A DNA stretch of 64,000 bases from Kutzneria sp044547355. GTDB lineage: Bacteria; Actinomycetota; Actinomycetes; Mycobacteriales; Pseudonocardiaceae. Positions within the stretch are counted from its first letter, which is position 1, and every line of letters begins with the position of its first letter. The notes below the pieces were generated by a model, which did not search any database, was not told the DNA's origin, and was given only the letters and a program-made list of their open reading frames with translations. The stretch covers positions 248,001-312,000 of the forward strand of contig NZ_JBIUAG010000010.1 in the NCBI RefSeq assembly GCF_044547355.1, written 5' to 3'. Below are positions 59,096-64,000 of the stretch, piece after piece. The position numbers were made by a program, and so were the translations under genes.

Positions 59096-60534
59096 GTCTT
59101 CGCTCCCACCAGGACCGGCTCGCCGGCGGCGAGCGCGCGGTAGAGCTGGCCGAACGTGGTGATCGCCTGGTCCAGGGTGAAGTAGGTCAGCACCCGCTGC
59201 CGCGCTTCCGCGCCCATCCGGGTCCGCAGCTCGGGGTCGCCGAGCAGTGTGACGCATGCCTCGGCCATCGCGTCGGGATCGCGCGGGGGCACCACCAGGC
59301 CGGTCTCGCCGATCGCCTCCGCGACGCCGCCGACGTCGGTGGCCACGCACGGGCGGCCGCAGGTCATCGCCTCGATCACGGTGTACGGGAAGCCCTCGGA
59401 GATGCTGGACAGCACCACCACATGGCCGGCCACGTAGGCGTCCCGGATGTTGTCCACCCGCCCCTCGAAGGTGGCGCAGTCGCCGACGCCCAGCTGGTCG
59501 GCCAGCGCCCGGCAACGGTCCAGGTAGGCCTGGCCGCCGGCCGGCGTGCCGCCGAACAGGCGCAGCCGCGCGTCCGGAATCCGCTGGCGCACCAGCGCGA
59601 ACGCCCGCAGCAGCGTCTCGATGTCCTTGATCGGGTCCACCCGGCCGGCCCAGCTGACGGTGGGCGCCTCGGGCTCGGCCTCGACCGGCGGGAAGTGGTC
59701 GGGCTCGACGCCGTTGTAGACGGTGCGGATGATGGCGTGGTCCGCGCCGAGCCGCTCCTCCCAGCGCTGGTTGTACATGTTGCCGGGCGTGATCTGGCTG
59801 GCCTCGAGGTACGCCAGCGAGCACAGCTGTCGGAACAAGCCCAGCACCATGGCTTTGGTCGCCCACCGGTACGGGCTCACGCGGTAGCCGAGATAGCGCT
59901 CGCGCAGATAGATGCCGTGCTCAGTGAGCAGGATCGGCGTGCCGTACGACCAGCGTGCGGCGAGCGCCGGCAACACCGCCAACCCGTTGGCCACGCAGTG
60001 CGAGACCGCGGCCCGCACCGGCCGCGCCGACAGCGGACGCAGCAGGTGCTCCAGCAGTTGCAGGCACTCCAGCGCGTCGAACAGGGTCGGCGCCGCCGGC
60101 CCGTCGGTGGGCAAGTGGTCGTGCCAGATCTCGGTCAGGGTGCGCACGGTGTCGTCGGTGCGCAGCGCGGCGGTCAGGCTGTCCTGCTGGGCGTACTCGA
60201 ACAGCTGGCGCAGCGCGACGCCGAAACGCGCGACCGCGGTGTCGGACCGGTCGAGCAGGCTGCTCAGGAACTCGTGTCCGAGCGGCCGGAACCTGGCCCG
60301 CGCCGCCCGGCCGATCCTGGGCACGCCCGAGTCGCCTCCCCACAGCGGAATCGCCGTGACGGACGCGACGTTCGCCGGCAGCTCCCAGGCGACCCGCGGG
60401 TCGCCGCCGCCGACGAGGGCGACGACGTGGTAGTCGTAGTCCGCCATGCCGCGTACCAGCTGGTCGCACCAGACACTGACGCCGCCGAAGCTGTGCGGGT
60501 AGGTGCCTTCCGTCATCAGCGCGATGCCCGTCAT
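59092..60534 (-). CDS. PelF-like GT4 glycosyltransferase
   Basis: 480 residues, the length of PelF. N-terminal TEGTYPHSFGGVSVWCDQL and central 'ILLTEHGIYLRERYLGYR' are the PelF hallmarks; the GT4 catalytic half has 'VSWAGRVDPIKDIETLLRAF' and the EX7E motif SEGFPYTVIEAM. Cytoplasmic, retaining enzyme that builds the polymer from a UDP-sugar. First gene of a seven-gene minus-strand operon ending at 53557. A 17-base palindrome lies 31 bases before its start. Confidence 0.9.
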   Translation of the reverse strand: MTGIALMTEGTYPHSFGGVSVWCDQLVRGMADYDYHVVALVGGGDPRVAWELPANVASVTAIPLWGGDSGVPRIGRAARARFRPLGHEFLSSLLDRSDTAVARFGVALRQLFEYAQQDSLTAALRTDDTVRTLTEIWHDHLPTDGPAAPTLFDALECLQLLEHLLRPLSARPVRAAVSHCVANGLAVLPALAARWSYGTPILLTEHGIYLRERYLGYRVSPYRWATKAMVLGLFRQLCSLAYLEASQITPGNMYNQRWEERLGADHAIIRTVYNGVEPDHFPPVEAEPEAPTVSWAGRVDPIKDIETLLRAFALVRQRIPDARLRLFGGTPAGGQAYLDRCRALADQLGVGDCATFEGRVDNIRDAYVAGHVVVLSSISEGFPYTVIEAMTCGRPCVATDVGGVAEAIGETGLVVPPRDPDAMAEACVTLLGDPELRTRMGAEARQRVLTYFTLDQAITTFGQLYRALAAGEPVLVGAKT

Positions 60535-60564
60535 GACCCACCTGTCCGTGTCATCCGCCGACGA

Positions 60565-60581
60565 CCCGGGAAATTCCCGGG
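60565..60581. promoter_or_regulatory. Palindromic operator-like site upstream of the PelF-like gene
   Basis: CCCGGGAAATTCCCGGG is a perfect dyad (8-base arms around A), 31 bases upstream of the start codon. It is in a position to bind a repressor or to form an RNA hairpin over the leader of the polysaccharide operon. The 60535-61114 gap is A+T-richer than the genes around it and holds no ORF that I trust; it includes other small dyads, e.g. GGAAAGAATCTTTCC (60937-60951). Confidence 0.5.
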
Positions 60582-61028
60582 AAACTCGTTGTTAATGCAC
60601 GGAATTGGCCGGCTGTTGGCCCGACGTATCGGCACAGCTTGCGGCTACCGACGCTCACGGCGCTCCTTTGACAGTTCACCCGCGGGCAGCACGGCAACGT
60701 TGCTGCGCCCCCAATTATCCTCAGTTGGTCACAGGCTAGAGCGTCGCGAGAGTCGCTCACTTGAAGCCCCCTGGGAAAATGGTAACGAGTTGATAAATTG
60801 CGGCGACGTACGCCGCGAGCCGGCATTCGGTTCAATCCTCCCCCGAATGGGGTATGTTTCCTGCTCGGGGTGGTCGCGCGGGAATAGGCGCGTTGGTCCA
60901 ACTTGTGCTTTGTCGCGCATTTTGGTAACCCCCTTTGGAAAGAATCTTTCCTATCGACTTCGACAGCTCGGGCGAGTTGGATAAAAAGGGCGTGGCCGGT
61001 GTGTCGGTGTTAATGTCAATCGGAGCCG

Positions 61029-61107
61029 TTGCGCCGTCCCCTCGATGCGGTATAAAGGGATCGCCGAGTCTGGCATCCTCCTTCTGCCGTGCCGCCCCTG
61101 AAAGGGG
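61029..61107 (+). promoter_or_regulatory. Candidate promoter and SD-sequestering hairpin of the Agd3-like gene
   Basis: TTGCGC (61029-61034), 16 bases, TATAAA (61051-61056) is a good promoter candidate. Further on, CCCCT (61095-61099) pairs with AGGGG (61103-61107) across a GAA loop. The AGGGG is the ribosome-binding site, seven bases before the GTG at 61115, so the hairpin would hide it. Confidence 0.45.
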
Positions 61108-61114
61108 TTCTTAC

Positions 61115-64000
61115 GTGAGCGGACTGGTTCGTCGATCCATCGGTGTCGTCGCGGTCGGCGCCGTCGGCGCATTGTTGACGGCCTTGTGCGCCGCCGCCCC
61201 CGCGGCGGCGGCCACACCCTCCCGCCTGGACCTGAACGTGCTGTTGATCGGGGCCGGGGCGTCCGACCCGACCACCGCGGCGTGGCAGTCCGCGCTGAGC
61301 GGAGAGGGCGTCGCGTACACGACGGCCACGGTGAGCGGGGCCGCGGGCAGCCAAACGGTGAGCCTGCCCGCGCTGTCCACCGGCGCCGAGGGCCACTTCA
61401 ACGGCGTGGTGATCGCCGACTCGCCGACCAACTTCGCCGCCGGCGCGCTGGACACGCTGTACGACTACGAGGCGGCGTTCGGCGTCCGGCAGGTGGACGG
61501 CTACATGTACCCGTCGCCGGCGCTCGGCGTGACGGCCGGCCCCGGGGGCACGTTGGACAACACGACCGCCCAGCTGACCGCGGCCGGCCGCGATCAGCTG
61601 CCCGAGCTGAAGGGCCCGGTGCCGATGGACGCCGGCACCTACGGTTATCCCGCGACCGCGGTCGCCGGCGCGCCGTTCACGCCGTGGCTGGAGAACTCCG
61701 CCGGCAACGTGCTCGCCGGCGTGTACCAGCATCCCGCCGCCGACCGGCAGGCCAACGTCTCCGAGCTGGCGCTGACCTTCGACTACAACGCCAGCCAGAC
61801 GCAGTGGCTGCTGCTGGCCCCGGGCCTGGTCAACTGGGTCACCCAGGGCCTGCACCTGGGCCTGTACCGGAACTACTTCGGCGAGGACGTCGACGACCTG
61901 TTCATCGCCGACAACGAGTGGAGCTCCGAGCTCCAGTGCACGCCCGCCGCCACCGAGCCGGTGGACGTCGGCTGCCCGACCTCGGCGCAGGGCAATCCGG
62001 CCGCCGGGCCGCCGGACTCCCAGATGACCGCGGCCGATGTGGCCTATGTGGCGAACTGGGAGAAGCAGACGGGCATCACGCTGGAGTTCGCCTTCAACGG
62101 CGTCGGGGCGTGCACCGCGCCGAGCGCCACGGCCGCGTCGAACGCCAACTGCACAGGCAGCACGACGGTGAACGGGACGACCTACACCCAGCCGGGCCTC
62201 ACGGTCGACGCCGCCGCCCCCAACAGCTCCGGCCTGGTCAACGCGTTGCTGGCCAACCAGTCCTCGTTCAACTGGATCACGCACACCTGGTCGCACCTGT
62301 TCCTGGGCTGCGTCGTGTGGCAGCCGCTGCCGGTCGACACGCCGGTCGTGGGCAGCGGCGGCACGCTGGCCGCCGGCAGCTACAGCTACGAGGTGACCGC
62401 GGCGACCGCGTACGGCGAGTCGGAGCCGTCCACCCCGGCCACGGCGACGGTCGGCGCGTCCGGCTCGGTGTCGCTGAGTTGGGCCGACGCACCCAACGGC
62501 GGCGGCCCCTCGCTGTCCACACTGGAGTCGAAGTTCTCCGGCGGCAGCGGGTTCTGGGGCTACAACGTGTACCGGAAGGACCCGGGCGCCACCGGCTACG
62601 GGCTGGTCGGCCAGGTCGCCGAGGACGCCACCGGCGCGACCGGCGCCTACCAGTTCACCGACACCGGCGCGACCGCGCCGGGCGCCGCCCCGGCGACCAC
62701 GTCCACCTTCCCGACCGCGACCGACCCGGGCATCTCGTGCGGCGGCGCCAACAATTCGGGATGGACGCCGGCCGGCGGCGCCGGCAGCATCGGCCAGGAG
62801 ATCGGCCTCGACGACGCGTTCGCGGTCAACAACGGCCTCACCAACTGGTCGCCGAGCGCCGTGGTCACCGGCGAGCACTCCGGCCTGGAGAACCCGAACA
62901 TGCCGGCGGCCGTCGCCGGCCTCGGGGTCACCACGCTGGCCGCGGACGCCTCCCGGCAGCCCAACCAGTACCCGATCGGCGGCGCGGCCTCGGCCCCGCG
63001 CTATCCGAGCAACATCTACTACAACGCCAGCAACTGGCCGGACCAGCTGAACGAGTACAACACGCTCTACGTTGCCGCCGGCCACTCGCTCGGCGACGCC
63101 CAGTTCCCCAACGAGACCGGCCGGTGCGTCGCCAGCGCGGTGACCACCTGCCTGACCACGGCGGCCACCGAGGCCTCGGTGCTGGCGTCGGAATCGCACA
63201 TCATGCTCAGCCACGTGCTCGCCAACGACCCGCGGGTCGGCTACGCGCACCAGTCCGACCTCATCGGGCCGGCCACCCAGACCGTCAACGGCGTGACGCA
63301 GGACTACGGCTACACCCTGCTGACGCTGATCTCGAACATGCTGTCGCAGTACAACAGTTGGTACGCCGCGCCCATCGCGCCGGTCACCGACGCCACCGAG
63401 TCGCGGATCCTCACCCAGCAGTCCGGCTGGTCCGACGCGCAGCGCGCCGGCACGGTGACGGCGTCCGTGCAGAACGGCGTCGTCACGGTGGCCAACACCG
63501 GCGGGACCGGGGTCGACGTGCCGATCACCGCGCCGGCTGGCACGACGGTGAACGGCGCCGCGTTCGGCGAGTCCTACGGCGGCGCGCTGTCCACCTGGAC
63601 GAACCTGGCCGCAGGCGCCTCGCTGACGTTGACCGAAAGCATCGCCCCGGCGGTCATCAGCGGCGACTCGGCCACCTCGATCGTCGGCGCCCCCTTCTCC
63701 ACGACCGTCGCGACCACCGGCTCGCCGACGCCGGCCCTCACCGAGTCCGGCGCCCTGCCCGCCGGGCTCACCTTCACCGACCAGGGCAACGGCACGGCGC
63801 TGATCGCCGGGACGGCCGTCGGCGGCAGCGGCGGCAGCTATCCGATCACCATCACGGCGACGTCGACATCGGGCACCGCCGTGCAGAACTTCACCCTGAC
63901 CGACGCGGAGGCGCCCGCGATCACGAGCCCGACGACGGCGGCGTTCACGACCGGCGTGGCCGGCGCCTACACCGCGACGACCACCGGCTACCCGGCCGCG
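61115..64000 (+). CDS. Large secreted Agd3/CE18-like polysaccharide deacetylase (partial)
   Basis: 962 codons from GTG 61115 to the window end, still open. Signal peptide ending AAPAAAA. Residues ~30-230 are a beta-rich N-terminal domain ('LNVLLIGAGASDPTTAAW'), where Agd3 has its CBM87. From ~245 a deacetylase-like domain follows: EDVDDLFIADNEWS (Asp260, Asp261) and THTWSHLFLG (His390, His394, an H-x3-H metal pair). At ~410-520 a fibronectin-III-like insertion interrupts it (SYSYEVTAATAYGESEPS, GFWGYNVYRK), and the domain resumes with SHIMLSHVLANDPRVGYAHQ. Beyond ~830 come putative Ig repeats (LTESGALPAGLTF, AITSPTTAAFTTGVAG). Divergent from the Pel-like operon; predicted to deacetylate its polymer. 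Confidence 0.72.
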   Translation, partial: MSGLVRRSIGVVAVGAVGALLTALCAAAPAAAATPSRLDLNVLLIGAGASDPTTAAWQSALSGEGVAYTTATVSGAAGSQTVSLPALSTGAEGHFNGVVIADSPTNFAAGALDTLYDYEAAFGVRQVDGYMYPSPALGVTAGPGGTLDNTTAQLTAAGRDQLPELKGPVPMDAGTYGYPATAVAGAPFTPWLENSAGNVLAGVYQHPAADRQANVSELALTFDYNASQTQWLLLAPGLVNWVTQGLHLGLYRNYFGEDVDDLFIADNEWSSELQCTPAATEPVDVGCPTSAQGNPAAGPPDSQMTAADVAYVANWEKQTGITLEFAFNGVGACTAPSATAASNANCTGSTTVNGTTYTQPGLTVDAAAPNSSGLVNALLANQSSFNWITHTWSHLFLGCVVWQPLPVDTPVVGSGGTLAAGSYSYEVTAATAYGESEPSTPATATVGASGSVSLSWADAPNGGGPSLSTLESKFSGGSGFWGYNVYRKDPGATGYGLVGQVAEDATGATGAYQFTDTGATAPGAAPATTSTFPTATDPGISCGGANNSGWTPAGGAGSIGQEIGLDDAFAVNNGLTNWSPSAVVTGEHSGLENPNMPAAVAGLGVTTLAADASRQPNQYPIGGAASAPRYPSNIYYNASNWPDQLNEYNTLYVAAGHSLGDAQFPNETGRCVASAVTTCLTTAATEASVLASESHIMLSHVLANDPRVGYAHQSDLIGPATQTVNGVTQDYGYTLLTLISNMLSQYNSWYAAPIAPVTDATESRILTQQSGWSDAQRAGTVTASVQNGVVTVANTGGTGVDVPITAPAGTTVNGAAFGESYGGALSTWTNLAAGASLTLTESIAPAVISGDSATSIVGAPFSTTVATTGSPTPALTESGALPAGLTFTDQGNGTALIAGTAVGGSGGSYPITITATSTSGTAVQNFTLTDAEAPAITSPTTAAFTTGVAGAYTATTTGYPAA

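Noticed and set aside
60601..61114. Riboswitch (c-di-GMP or c-di-AMP) in the leader of the polysaccharide genes
   Set aside because: Attractive for a Pel-like locus, but no core consensus of either class could be recognised; a covariance search (Infernal) would decide.
61016..63250. 744-codon minus-strand frame opposite the Agd3-like gene
   Set aside because: Low-complexity G/R/A/V-rich shadow; the plus frame has a signal peptide, SD and deacetylase-like motifs.
1..64000. CRISPR arrays, tRNA or rRNA genes, insertion sequences, phage integrase or attachment sites
   Set aside because: No spaced direct repeats, cloverleaf candidates, transposase/integrase motifs or terminal inverted repeats were found by reading.

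Overview
The window is high-GC DNA from a filamentous actinomycete, most likely a Pseudonocardiales member (Kutzneria/Amycolatopsis-like; inferred from gene families, not from a marker gene). Indicators are the very high GC, GTG/TTG starts, ATGA-coupled operons, SARP-AAA regulators, a conservon, Lsr2, SigE-family sigma factors and WD40 Ser/Thr kinases. No rRNA, tRNA, CRISPR array or insertion sequence was seen.

Layout. (1) 1-9.2 kb: partial efflux adaptor and lipoprotein, divergent SigE-type sigma factor with a membrane partner, two secreted proteins (one resembling an orphan peptidase pro-region, one an S53-type serine peptidase), a MarR/SnoaL-like divergent pair with a clear operator pair, and an alpha/beta hydrolase behind a dyad-rich leader. 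(2) 9.2-14.7 kb: two overlapping SARP-AAA regulators, preceded by a 39-nt perfect palindrome and a decayed MmyB-type regulator. (3) 14.7-24 kb, minus strand: a tightly coupled redox operon (DUF4142 protein, heme membrane protein fused to a ferredoxin, FAD ferredoxin reductase, rearranged conservon C-A-B-D, thioredoxin, peroxiredoxin), bracketed by two LuxR-type regulators whose receiver-like halves look degenerate. (4) 24-35.8 kb, plus strand: a compact set of discrete enzymes: P450, two ACPs, HMG-CoA-synthase-like HCS, two enoyl-CoA hydratase-like proteins, a Cys-to-Ser ketosynthase, a free AT, a free type I KS with trans-AT-style flanks, a KASIII, a third ACP and a FabF-like KS. It is a complete beta-branching cassette plus a few elongation enzymes, with no KR, DH, ER, CLF or thioesterase and no modular megasynthase in view. 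(5) 36-43 kb: FHA-like protein, giant kinase-STAND-WD40 protein, two small membrane proteins, Lsr2. (6) 43-53.5 kb: PKS ketoreductase relic, NCS1 permease, DUF1330 protein, a TetR regulon (MFS pump, hydrolases, FAD monooxygenase) with two matching operators, gene relics, a second Ser/Thr kinase and an MDR oxidoreductase. (7) 53.5-64 kb: an exopolysaccharide locus: PelF-like glycosyltransferase, PelG-like membrane protein, LegB-like dehydratase, nucleotidyltransferase, SDR reductase, spherulin-4/GH135-like and GH114-like hydrolases, and a divergent large secreted protein resembling Agd3/CE18 deacetylases (runs off the window).

How they work together (inference). Regions 2-4 may form one secondary-metabolite locus: SARPs switch on the mini-PKS, and the reductase/ferredoxin pair could feed electrons to the P450 or to the redox-sensing conservon. 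Region 7 would build, export, deacetylate and trim a galactosaminogalactan/Pel-like cationic polysaccharide. Relics of P450, PKS-KR, regulator and oxidoreductase genes, with lsr2 nearby, mark this as a fluid accessory region.
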